From Rhytidiadelphus loreus (taxonomy: Eukaryota > Streptophyta > Bryopsida > Hypnales > Hylocomiaceae): a stretch of DNA of 64,000 nt. The DNA lies in contig OX344764.1 of NCBI GenBank assembly GCA_947034895.1, forward strand, positions 9,548,001 to 9,612,000. The letters are read 5' to 3'. This document shows positions 21,831 to 31,973 of the stretch, piece by piece. Below the pieces are notes generated by a model. It was not told the origin of the DNA, searched no databases, and saw nothing but the letters and a program-made list of their open reading frames with translations. The first letter of the stretch is position 1. Each line of letters opens with the position of its first letter. The position numbers and the translations under genes were made by a program.

Positions 21831-22269
21831 TAGTCACAAAGTGACACAAATAGGGTCTTTAGCTTAGTAAAGATTAAGTCTAAGTTCCTCTTCCACTCAT
21901 ATAACACAAACACAACATAATCAAACAAATACCCTATGTGAATGTCAGATTCGACACAAATGAAGTCATTTTTTGTAAAAAAAATAGTGACACGTGTCAT
22001 CTTGTGAATGGTGCAAGGTGACGTGGCCCCTGGGAGTCTGACATGGAAATTCAATTTCCGCACCCCAAGTGCCGAATCAAACGTTCAGGTACGGTAGTGT
22101 GGGTTGTGGCCGTCTGGCAACGGCAGCGACAGACCGGGGCAGGAAAATAATGCCAGACCTCATCAGCCAGCATCTCAGTCCTGCGACAGAACGAGGAGGC
22201 CTGTCCCTGCTCTGCTTCCGTCTACTATTGCTTCCAAATAATGATGGCGTATCCGCCATAGCCGGAAAC

Positions 22270-24301
22270 TCTCTTCTCTCTCTCACACACAAACACTACG
22301 CCTACTCCCCCTCTAACTCCTCGCGCTTCTCCGCCCGTCCTGTTTGCCACAACTTCAATCATCTTGGGAGCGTCAATTCAGCTCGCTTCTCCTTTTTATC
22401 ATTTGCATGTGCTGCTCGATCAAGCCGCCCCTTCCATGTAAGTGCATCTCGGGGGTTTCCTGCTCCCCGACCTTTTGCCATTGCTACGCTTTCATCGCTT
22501 CATTCCAGATTGTGTTATGATTCGGTGCTTTCTTGTCGACGGAGGTTGCGAGCGGCGCGAGTGCGTCGTTGATCGCGGAGTGCGTCTCGGCATTGTCGCC
22601 GTTTGGGGATGAATGAACAGGCTAGGTTCTTTTGGAGTTTTGTTGTGAGGTAGACTCCCGTGTTTTGTGATTTGCGATTAGTTTTGAGATAATTTTGGTT
22701 TGGACTGGCATTCGGACGATGCTAAGAGCAGGGAGCTCTGACAGTACTGGACATAAATTTATTTGTCGGCGCAATGTGCAGTAGCTTACGAATTTCTGAG
22801 TATCCTTTTTTTTTTTCCGATAAAGTCGAGTGTTGCGTAAGGTGTGATGGATCTGTGAGGTAATGTTATTTTTAGTTGATTGTTATGTCGTTTAGGACTT
22901 GGCATTGCAGCTGGTGGACGCTCCTGATTTAACTAGGTCTGTCTTAAAGTGGAATTCTGTATGATTATTAATCCGTGTTGTTTTTCGGATGTGTGCTATG
23001 CTGTTTAGTTTTGAGGTAATTCGGCCGGGTTTAGGATGAAGCTAACACTCTAAATCGCTAACAGTTGATAGGCGTATCTTAGTACTGAATATTCTTGGCG
23101 GTGTAATGTGCTGTAATTTAGATCCGGATTATATTGCGGGGGCTTGTGAGCTTGTGATTGGCGGCATTCCTTTTTTGAGTGTTCGAGCGGCTTGAGTGTG
23201 TTTGATTGTGGAATAGGTGCTTGCATTGTCTTTGTTCTTGACTTAGTGATAGGAAATGCTAGGGTTTTGTTATAATGATTACTGTTTTTTTTATGTGTGC
23301 TATTGTGCTCAGTTTTGAGTTGATTTTTGGATTGGCATCCAGTGGATTCGAAGAGCAGACAGTTCTGTCTTGTTGCTGGAAATTTCTTGTCGGTGCAATG
23401 TACAGTTTGCTCATATTCCAATTATAGTGTGATTCGGTGCTTTATTTTTGAGGTTTCGAGTGACGCGAGCGTGCTTTTGATAGTGGACAAGGTGTTGACA
23501 GTTCTTGACTGGATGATAGAAGGTGCTAGGTTCGTTGGAGGCTTATTTAGCTTAATCGTCGTATGGTGATTATGACGTGTTTTCTAATGTGTGCCACTTT
23601 TGAGGCAATTTCAACCGGCATACAGACGATGCTGAGCAGACGGTCCTATCTTGCGCTGTTAGCTTTGGAAATTCTTGTCGTTGCATTCTACAGTAGCCTG
23701 GAAATTTCTTAGTGTTTTTTATGAAGTCGAACCACTCTTGCTTGCTATGTGATGGATCCGTGAGGCACTGTCATGTTTTGTTTGATTGTCGCCTCTTTTC
23801 AGACTAGGAAATGATGGGAGCCACTACTGTATCTACTGTCTACTTACTGCTAGCTTGACTGTCAGATCTTAGAACTTTTGAGTGTGCAAGTTTCTCAACA
23901 AGGAATTCTGTCGTGGTTCGTGTGGCAGATTGATGTGAAGGAGAATTTTGTGAGGTTGACATGTACAGACTGTAGAGCCGGTAAGTGCTCTCGACCTTGA
24001 TTTTAATGTGATTAAAGATAAAGATGGTTTTTGTCTCTTTTGACTTGTTTTTTGGATCGCATATTGTACTAATTATCAATGTGATTAATTATGATGTACA
24101 TGCAAATTCTTGCATGGTCGTTTTCTGGAGGTTCTTTGTCAAAGATTTAAATTTTACTTAATTTTCTTCTCCAAATATTCTGGAGGCTGCAGTTCTGTAG
24201 GGATTTTCAGAGGTCGTCTAAAGTGCTTTTGTGGATGATGGATCAGGTGCAGCGGCCTGGCTGAAGATCGTGCTGAGGTAGACCCTAGTGGACAGCAGGA
24301 A
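22270..24301 (+). promoter_or_regulatory. SH3P: Long intron-containing leader of the SH3P gene
   Basis: From ~22.27 kb the DNA turns GC-richer, with CT-rich and CACACA runs typical of a plant 5' UTR. A good donor (CATGTAAGTG) lies at 22437/22438 and another (GCCGGTAAGTG) near 23980. Acceptor-like CTGCAG and TTTTCAG occur near 24193 and 24210. A leader with one or two introns spliced to the coding exon is therefore likely. The 167-aa frame at 22069-22572 inside it is probably chance, because the region is CpG-rich and low in stop codons. Exact transcription start and exons need RNA data. Confidence 0.5.
22500..23800. repeat. Degenerate ~300-bp tandem repeats in the SH3P leader
   Basis: Four to five diverged copies follow one another. 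Landmarks recur at ~290-315 bp spacing: TTTTGAG near 22684, 23011, 23314 and 23599; GGCATNC.G near 22709, 23333 and 23618; CTTGTCG or TTGTCGGCG with GCAATGTNCAGT near 22763, 23095, 23387 and 23675; GCGAGCG/GCGAG-like segments near 22548, 23187, 23461. GATTCGGTGCTTT (22518 and 23431) and GTGATGGATC.GTGAGG (22845, 23748) also recur. Copies are heavily diverged, so the expansion is old. Confidence 0.65.
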
Positions 24302-25414
24302 ATGGATGCGTTCAGGAAGAGCGCCAATAAGTTCCGAGAGCAGGTTGTGAAGCAACAGCATGCTGTGTTGAAGCAGTTTGCAGGGCATGGTTCAGACAAT
24401 GATGTGATCATCGATGAGGCGGAGCTACAAAGACATCAGCAACTTCAGAAGCTATACACTTCTACCAGGGCTGCCAAACATTTCCAGCGAGAGGTGGTAA
24501 GGGGGGTGGAAGGGCTTATCAGTACAGGTAGCAAGCAATCAGAAGTTGCCACCAAGCTTGCAGACGAGTGCAAAAAGTATGGAACTGAGGGTCCTGGGAT
24601 TGGTGGGGCCCTTTCCCAAGCCTCTTTGCAGTATGGCACAGCCAAGAATCAGATGGAAAAAGAGCGGGATACGATGCAGCGGGTCCTAGGCACGCAGGTG
24701 GCAGAGCCCTTGAAGGCGATGGTCTTGGGCGCACCTTTGGAAGATGCTAGGCAATTGACACAGCGATATGATCGCATGCGTCAAGAAGCAGAATTGCAGG
24801 CCGTCGAGGTCAATAAGAGGAGAACGAAAGAGGCAGGCGGTGTTGATAACGTTGCAAAGCTGCAGGCAGCTGAACAAAAGATGCAGCAATTATCATCATC
24901 AATGGCAGTGTTAGGTAAAGAAGCTGCTTCGGCAATGACTGCCGTAGAAATTCAACAGCAGCGCCTTACTCTTCAGCGGATGATTGCTCTGGTGCAAGCC
25001 GAGCACGCTTATCACCAGCGAGTTGCTGAGATACTGGATCAGCTTCAGGATCAACTAGTATCTCAACTACAACGGAGCGAGGCAAGCGTGCCATCTGCTG
25101 GTGCAGCTGGTGCAGATGTGATCATCGCCCCTTCTTCCTTTGAGGATGCTAATTTAGGTTCTGACTCAGCTAAAACTAAACGCAGCCAATCAAGCAATTA
25201 CTTCCTTGCTGAAGTAACAGCGCCTTTCGAAGCCGAGAGCCCTGGTGAACTTTCGTTAGCTGTTGGAGATTATGTTGTTGTGCGTCAAGTGGCCTCATCT
25301 GGCTGGTCGGAGGGAGAGTGCAAAGGTAATGCAGGGTGGTTTCCTTCATCGTACGTGGAATCTAGGCAGCGGATGCCGGGAACCAAGGTGGCTGAAACGG
25401 TCACTGACTTGTAA
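24302..25414 (+). CDS. SH3P: SH3 domain-containing protein (plant SH3P family)
   Basis: A 370-aa frame, matching the ~370 aa usual for plant SH3P1/2/3. Residues 1-~255 form a helical, coiled-coil BAR-like region: the N-terminal MDAFRKSANKFREQVVKQQ, then HFQREVVRGVEGLISTGSKQ, ECKKYGTEG and long amphipathic helices. Residues ~256-297 are a low-complexity Ser/Ala linker. Residues 300-355 form an SH3 domain: AEVTAPFEAESPGELSLAVGD, then GWSEGE and GWFPSSYVE, all key peptide-groove positions kept. Family knowledge: SH3Ps bind phosphoinositide membranes and work in clathrin-coated vesicle traffic, cell-plate formation and autophagosome formation with actin, dynamin-like and ATG partners. The coding region has no introns here, whereas angiosperm members as I recall have many, so it may be a retrocopy or have lost its introns; the frame is intact. 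The start follows AGCAGGAA and opens the conserved N-terminus. Confidence 0.93.
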   Translation: MDAFRKSANKFREQVVKQQHAVLKQFAGHGSDNDVIIDEAELQRHQQLQKLYTSTRAAKHFQREVVRGVEGLISTGSKQSEVATKLADECKKYGTEGPGIGGALSQASLQYGTAKNQMEKERDTMQRVLGTQVAEPLKAMVLGAPLEDARQLTQRYDRMRQEAELQAVEVNKRRTKEAGGVDNVAKLQAAEQKMQQLSSSMAVLGKEAASAMTAVEIQQQRLTLQRMIALVQAEHAYHQRVAEILDQLQDQLVSQLQRSEASVPSAGAAGADVIIAPSSFEDANLGSDSAKTKRSQSSNYFLAEVTAPFEAESPGELSLAVGDYVVVRQVASSGWSEGECKGNAGWFPSSYVESRQRMPGTKVAETVTDL

Positions 25415-27298
25415 TTTGTATGCTATGTTGCAATTTTGAGGAAGCTTCATTGGATGGCTAAACTCAGAACATCAAGTTTTTAGCCGAGTAACCTTAGCAC
25501 GCCCGTTTTATGACGACCTCTGGCTGCTCTTGACGAACAGCAGTCGGCATGGTTCTCGTTACAGGTTTGGATTTTGTTCAATTCGACCCAGTTCATATTC
25601 TTTCTGAACTATATCTGTCAAAGTCCATTGACATCACTATTTGGAGTCCAGCAACGGGCTCTCTAAATGTGCTTAGAAGTATATATGCTGAGAGGTCTTC
25701 TAACCTTATACTCTTGAAGTCAAATGTTGATATTCGGTTTTATCTTTCCGCTTTGTCCATCTTTTTGAGTCCACGAGCATGGCTCTTTCTGTACTTTCCT
25801 TGAAATACTAACACCAAGTGTTTGAATATTTATTTATGTTAATGCTAGCGGGCAAGTTACAACACTTTTCAGGCAAAACAATCATGATATTGGTTTGTCT
25901 ATTTCCATTTACAGTTTGAAATGACAGTCTTTCACAAGTGATGAATTATCTTGCATGATACCGGTACAGTAGCAGGAAGTTTAAGTCATTTTTGGACTGA
26001 TGAATTTCCTAATCTTTCAGACAAACTGGTAGATCTGTATCTTCGAAGGATGTGACCTGTGACTCCATGAGCGCACGAGGATAAAAAAATTTGAACTTCC
26101 GGGAATTTAGTTGATATTACATAATTGACGGTTAGGGGATCGATACTGGAGTTCTCTCATTGCACCGAAACTCTTGCTACGATGGAGAGACAGTGAGGGT
26201 TTGAGGCATGCATATCAAAATTGTTTCCAACCCCCGTTTGTGAACCTGTTTTGTCTCCAGCGGCAGCTGCGTGCTCATACATACTGGCAACCAACACAGG
26301 ACGGGCTCGTGACTAGAATCCATTGTGTGAGTGCCAACGTTTCTATATGCACCTTCCGAATTTGCTTCACACTGCAAATCCTCCCTTGTAATCATTGCGA
26401 CGATATTTTGGTTTTGCTGGTTATTCCATTATGCGTTGAAATTTATGAAGATGGTCTATTACTGTAGTGAGCTGAAGGCTTATAGCTGAGGCCTTGAACT
26501 TCCTAACGTTTGAGCTTGAACTCGAATCAACCAAATAATTTAGGCATTCGAACCTAAACTAGCTGGATTAAATTTGCCTGGTCTGTACTGGTTATTGCAT
26601 TAACCAGGTGACTGAGAAAATGAAATGCAAATTAAGTGTTAGATACAGTGGAGAATTGGTCCTACACCCCGTGTGATACTGTCGTCGATCATTACTATTG
26701 TGGCCTATCGTGGTCTGGCTGCTGATGGAGCATCATCTGCACAATCTATGACAGATCGTGGAGAGAATTAGGGTTTAGGATTTGCAATCTTGTGAGCTTC
26801 CATAAAATTGTGGCATTGGAACTCCAATGCACATACCATCGTGACATTGTGGTCATGAGAGTGGATAATGAGCGTTGAATGTTCATGACCTCCAATCTTT
26901 AGGTTTAGGGTTTAGACTGTGTTCACCAATTTGGCATTCTGTACATACAAATAGATACAACAACATTCTGTGCAAACTAGGTCTGGTGACCGTGGCAGGT
27001 ATGTCCAAGTATTCCAAATACTAGAGAAACGGCGCTGTGACTTAATGTGGTACAGGAAGATGGTTTAGGATTAGGCCTTGTGGACTTTCAAAAGATTTGC
27101 TTTGTGCTCAACTCTTTTTGTGTGCAATTCAGTTATGCTGGAAGTGGGATTAAGGTAAAGCAGCCCATTACGGTCAAATCGCCCATAGTGGACACCTCAT
27201 GGCCCCATAACGGTTTCTCAAACCACAATCTATATCTAACCTGACGCTCATGGAGTGATTAGTGACTGCATTAGGAACACCCAACTTTTCCAGTGTAA
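25415..27298. other. Intergenic DNA downstream of SH3P
   Basis: The first few hundred bases are probably 3' UTR. Open frames at 25549-25803, 26174-26467 and 27047-27244 are short and show no domain. No repeat with a clear boundary was seen. I find no gene here. Confidence 0.45.
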
Positions 27299-28144
27299 GA
27301 ACATTCCCACGGCAAACTTGCCAAACATGCACACCAAATCAGAAAAAAATTCCTTTCAATTAAATAAGAGAATTAAATCCTCCAACCATCCCACATTTGT
27401 TGAAAAATATCTCCATCTTACCTTGAGATTAAAATTGAGTAGAGAAACTCTTTATATACATATGAAGTGGTAGGATGTAGAACAACGCATGTGGGATAAT
27501 GTAAATTAGAATTAGCAAGAGCTCAACCACTCCTAGTTAAGTCAAAAGTAGGTTTTGTATTTCAATAGAATTTCAAACCTCATTTAGGCATGGTAGAATT
27601 TTTTTTTTCAAAACACTTTGAACTAAGAAAAGTTGGTAAATGAAGATAACTTTCATTTCCAAAAATCCGTTTGAGATTTAGAACATCCAATTAAAAATAT
27701 ATGGACAGATTTGAGAGAAGAAGTTTGAAATTGTAAAAAATATTTCCTTTCCAACCCTCTCAAATTTGTCTATAACTTTTGATCGGAAATTCTAAATCTT
27801 AAACGGATTTTTGGAAATGAAAATTTTCTTTATTAACCAACTTCTCTTAGTTCAAAGTGTTTTGAATTTTTTTTTTCTACTATGCCTAAATGAGGTTTGA
27901 AAATCTATTAAGAAACAAAACCTACATTTGACTTAACTATGAGTGGTTGAGTCCCTACTAATTCTAATTTACATTATCCCACATGGGTTGTTCTACATCC
28001 TACTACCTCACGTGTATATAATGAACTCTTCCTCTCATCTGAAACTCAATTTTAATTGATAATGTATTAACTACAAGTTTGCCCCACGGTAGGAAGCCAA
28101 CTCCTTGTGTTGGTTGCCTTTAGCACCCTGTCGTGGGGATGCTC
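27299..28144. mobile_element. Harbinger-like non-autonomous element with nested giant hairpin
   Basis: The 846-bp segment starts GAACATTCCCACGG and ends TCGTGGGGATGCTC, a ~14-bp terminal inverted repeat, and is flanked by TAA on both sides (27296-27298 and 28145-28147). Three-base TWA duplications typify PIF/Harbinger. A second TTA-flanked element with the same ends is at 45780-45962. Inside, 27428-28056 is an inverted repeat with arms of ~300 bp: AGGATGTAGAACAAC and ATAATGTAAATTAGAATTAG on the left pair with their complements on the right, centre near 27740. No transposase frame is present. Confidence 0.8.
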
Positions 28145-28629
28145 TAAATCATTGTCAGAAGTTACTTTTCATGGCATTCTACATTAGAAATTGTTGTGAC
28201 CACTTTAGGTGGTTAAGATAAGCATATTGGGTACACTTTTTGTTCATTTTGGGGCAGCCTATAGACCGTGTTTGGAAGATCACTTCAGAAATACATTACT
28301 AATTCACACTTTACCTGAAAAATAAAATTTCAATTGCTCTCACTATTTCTCACAGTTATCTTTGTGTGGGAAAAAAATTGAAAAATTTCAGTAATGGCAT
28401 GAGGGCACACTCCAAATTCTGTCCACAATGGGCTGATTTACCTTATGTGCAGGGCAATTCATATACACTTGTGCCATACAGGACAACACTGATTTATCCT
28501 ACTGGTGAGGGGGCACAGAATTGAAGGAATTTAGTACACTACGGTAATATTTCAGCCTGCACTAATCCAAAATATTGTGACTTTCATAAATTAGTGTGAC
28601 ATGTCCTAATATGATAAATCAGTGAACTT
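28145..28629. other. Intergenic spacer between two hairpin elements
   Basis: AT-rich DNA of 485 bp with no open frame of note. The words TTTATCCTACTGG and TAATATGATAAATCAGTG may belong to older repeat debris. No supported feature. Confidence 0.4.
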
Positions 28630-29244
28630 GTACAATGCCTGGACAAAAAGATTTGCATGCCCCTTTTGTTCCATACAAACACCTCCATTTTCAAACGTGA
28701 TTATTTTGCAATTCTTACAAACTGTAAATACCAAATTTCAATTTTGAAAGATCAAAATTCTATGTTTGGTGATTTTTTTCCATAAAATTTTATGATATTA
28801 GATAATAATTGATTGAGAGTTGTCATTGATGAATTTTCAAAATTCAATTGCATGTACATTTTTGCAAAAATTTATTTTATAGAATTTGGATATAAGTCAC
28901 CTGGACATTAAATTCTCTCCAACTTCAATTTTAAATTTCTCTTTTAACTTTTTTGAAATGGAAAGATGTACTTATGGACAATTCTAATATCTAGTACATG
29001 TAATTTTAATTTTGAAAATTAATCATTAATACGTATCAATCAATTATTGTGTAATATTAGGAAATTTAATGTAAAAAAATCATCAAAAATAGAGTTTGGG
29101 TTGTTAGAAGTTGAAATTTGGTATTCATGATTAGAAGTATGTAAGAATGCAATGATTTAAGTATTGCAAAAGATTGCATTTGAAAATGAGGTGTTTTGTA
29201 TGGGAAACAAAGGACATGTGAATCTTTTTGTTTGGGCATTGTAC
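28630..29244. mobile_element. Full-length hairpin MITE (~610 bp)
   Basis: Left end GTACAATGCCTGGACAAAAAG and right end CTTTTTGTTTGGGCATTGTAC are inverted repeats, and pairing continues almost to the centre near 28937. Examples: CCCTTTTGTTCCATACAAACACCTC against GAGGTGTTTTGTATGGGAAACAAAGG, and TAATTGATTGAGAGTTGTCATTGATGAATTTTCAAAATTC against its right-arm counterpart. The ends contain TA, which could be a Tc1/mariner-type TA duplication or part of the palindrome. No coding frame. The transcript would form one ~300-bp stem. Confidence 0.75.
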
Positions 29245-30750
29245 GTTCAACTTTTAGGTGATTCTAGTGCAACTTTGTAAAGCCTCTTTTAATTTCTTGT
29301 GGACGGAATTAGGGATGCTTGTCCTTGGTTCCATATCAATATTCCCAAATTCGTTTAAATCCTAAACAATCTTTCAACCATATATCGAATATTTTGGAAA
29401 TTCCAATCACTTTGTCAAGAGTATTTTTTTTTTCAAAGATTGATGATAATTTTCAAAGATTCAAGTCATTTGGGGAATTTTGAAATTTTCATGAGTTTGA
29501 GTGTTAATCTACTTGTATTAGTTACATCATTACTTAATAACTTTGGATGTTTTCTACAATCAATACCAAGAGGCAAATGTTGAAAATTCATAACATTCTT
29601 GCATTTGTCAAATGTTGAAAATTTATCCAACCTTGCAATTAGACAAAAAGAATAATGATACCATATATGTAGGTCAAAGTTAGCACTCCTTTACCAAATA
29701 TTAATTATTTACAAAAATAAGTTTTGAAAAATAGAAAAAATCCGCAAGATTCTTTTTTCCCATACAATTTTTTAAGACAAAATCATTTTCTAAAAAATTG
29801 ACTTTGATTTTTAGAATTACTCTACCAAACTTGCCCTACATGCATAGTAGTCTAGTTGTAAGCTACTTCATAATAAATAAACTTTAATTGCATGAACTCA
29901 AATGACATTCAAGCAAACATTCAAGTTGTGTATTTACAGTGAACTGAGAATGAAATACTACCAATCTTAATTTGTCCAACATATTCAAGGTCACAATTTT
30001 TAAGGCTATAGTCTTCTATATGTCATCATTTGTATAACATATATTCCCAAAACTTCATTGTGAACATTCAAACAATGCAAGCATTTTTTACTATTAGAAT
30101 TGGCATCTCTACACTATTTTCTAACAAATCTCTACTTGGCCCTAGCATGGAGATCAATACATACATGAAGTAGGGCCAATAACCATTAATTGTTGGAACT
30201 AGAAATTTCCTTGAATAGATTTTTATAAAAATAACAATATTGTTTCTATCTAAAATATGTAGTGCAACACCTTAAGGAGTCACTCATAGGAAAATTATGT
30301 CATTGAAATACTTGCAAATGTTATTGAATTGGAAAATTATTATGCTTCTCAATTGAAAGTTGTTAAACTTGACCGTTCGGGAAGTGCACTACATAGAGTA
30401 TCCATAGGTACTCTACGTTCAAGCCCCTATTACATGGGTCTATGTAGATAAAAAGAATTGGATTTCTATAGGGCTATATTTATCTAAATTATAAAATTCT
30501 TATAATTTCATGTACCCTAGGTTTCATTTAAAAAAAATTCTTGTGATATTTTTGTGGACCCTATGTTCATTATAAATACATAACAACAACAAAATTCATA
30601 CACAATAAAATTCTTTTTTGAAAACTACACATTCAGAAATTGATGTACAAAAAAAAGGAGTGAAATTCATAATGAAGTTGCAAACATGAAGAGCTTGTAA
30701 ATACAAAGTACATTCAAGCAATTTGTACTTCTAAATTGAAACTATTTTCA
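29245..30750. other. AT-rich intergenic DNA
   Basis: No supported gene or bounded element. The stretch has many A/T homopolymers and short frames only. Confidence 0.5.
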
Positions 30751-30751
30751 A

Positions 30752-31001
30752 GCAAAAATTAGTTTGAAACATAAAGTTCAAACACTTCAAATACAAACTA
30801 CTTCCAACTACAAAGTGGAATAACACAAGAAGCGTGCAGAAACAAGTACCATGTTTAAAAGCAAACTTCCAAACTAAAACTAGTCTCAAGCAAAAACTAG
30901 TTTGAAACATAAACCACTTCAAACACAAAATTCTTCCAATCACGACGTACTCCCAACTACAAAGTGCCTTAAAACATGAAGCATATAGAAACAAGTACCA
31001 T
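30752..31001. repeat. ~140-bp tandem duplication
   Basis: Two copies: 30752-30851 and 30892-31001. Both run from CAAGCAAAAA-TAGTTTGAAACATAAA through CTACTTCCAACTACAAAGTG-like text to GAAACAAGTACCAT. A further GCATATAGAAACAAGTAC partial copy follows at 31008-31027. Confidence 0.7.
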
Positions 31002-31250
31002 TTCCACAAGCATATAGAAACAAGTACATATTAGGATTTAGAGTGGAAATGCATTGTGCAACAAGTGCATGTATTTCAAAACACAATACAAAGCATTTAC
31101 AACAATGACAAAAACTAAAGGTTGTAGTGTCAACAAGTTTGGATTGCAGGATGAAAAATGTTGAAGGAAAATGCAACCACAAGAAGGAACTTCAAGTCCA
31201 AGAATTGATTCTTGGACTCATCAAAATATCCCTTTCATGATGGCCACTTG

Positions 31251-31973
31251 TAGGGTGATTGCAAGAAAGACCGGTCCTATTTGGTGTCACAAATTGAAGT
31301 GACTAAGTTGCCATCAATCATAACTTTTGGAAAATGAAGCTGATGGACTTGAAATTTTTATTGAAGATGGCTAGCTGAGAAATCATGAGATACATTATTT
31401 TTCATAAATTATGAAAAATAATTTTATAATTAAATGTCAATTTAGCTAATTTGTCACACTTTGCAGTTTAGGGGTTTTTAGTATTGTAGAGCATCCAAAA
31501 ATTATGATGTTCACTTGAATTTTTTGTGGGCTATTCCCACACTAGATGAGTATATGCCTACCAAAGGGCATTCAAAAAAACACAATTTTTTGTCTTCAAC
31601 ATGCATGCAAATAGGGATCCCTTGCACATAGCACTCCAAACATTTATGATGGTTTCAACTTCTAGTTTTTGGTGAAATGTAATCACTATCAAGTTTTTAT
31701 AAATGGCAAATTTTTAGTTTTTTTTCATTCATGATTTTCTATTTTTTATTAATTTATACTTAATTCTATCTACTTTCTGTGACAAACTGTCATTTTTTTT
31801 TAAGTAGTACTGTTTTAGTATTATAAAGTACTCAAATGTACTATTGGCCGTTGATTTTTCAGATCAACGGCTGAGATTGCTCCATTTTGTAGTACTCCTA
31901 GTACTGGGCAGAAAAAACACATTTTTTAACCAAACGCTACCAAAATCGTTCGGTCTTTCTTGCAATCACCCTG
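31251..31973. mobile_element. DNA-transposon remnant with 22-bp perfect terminal repeats
   Basis: Left end AGGGTGATTGCAAGAAAGACCG (31252-31273) is exactly complementary to the right end (31951-31972). The ~720-bp interior has no coding frame. It includes a small hairpin, CCGTTGATTTTTCAGATCAACGG, near 31848-31870. The ends (TAGGGTG and CAGGGTG) resemble hAT termini, but no 8-bp target duplication was found, so superfamily is open. Confidence 0.7.

Noticed and set aside
22069..22572. 167-aa open frame upstream of SH3P
   Set aside because: It spans the probable promoter, leader and a splice-donor site, with Ser/Arg/Pro-biased composition and no motif. A chance frame in a CpG-rich region is more likely.
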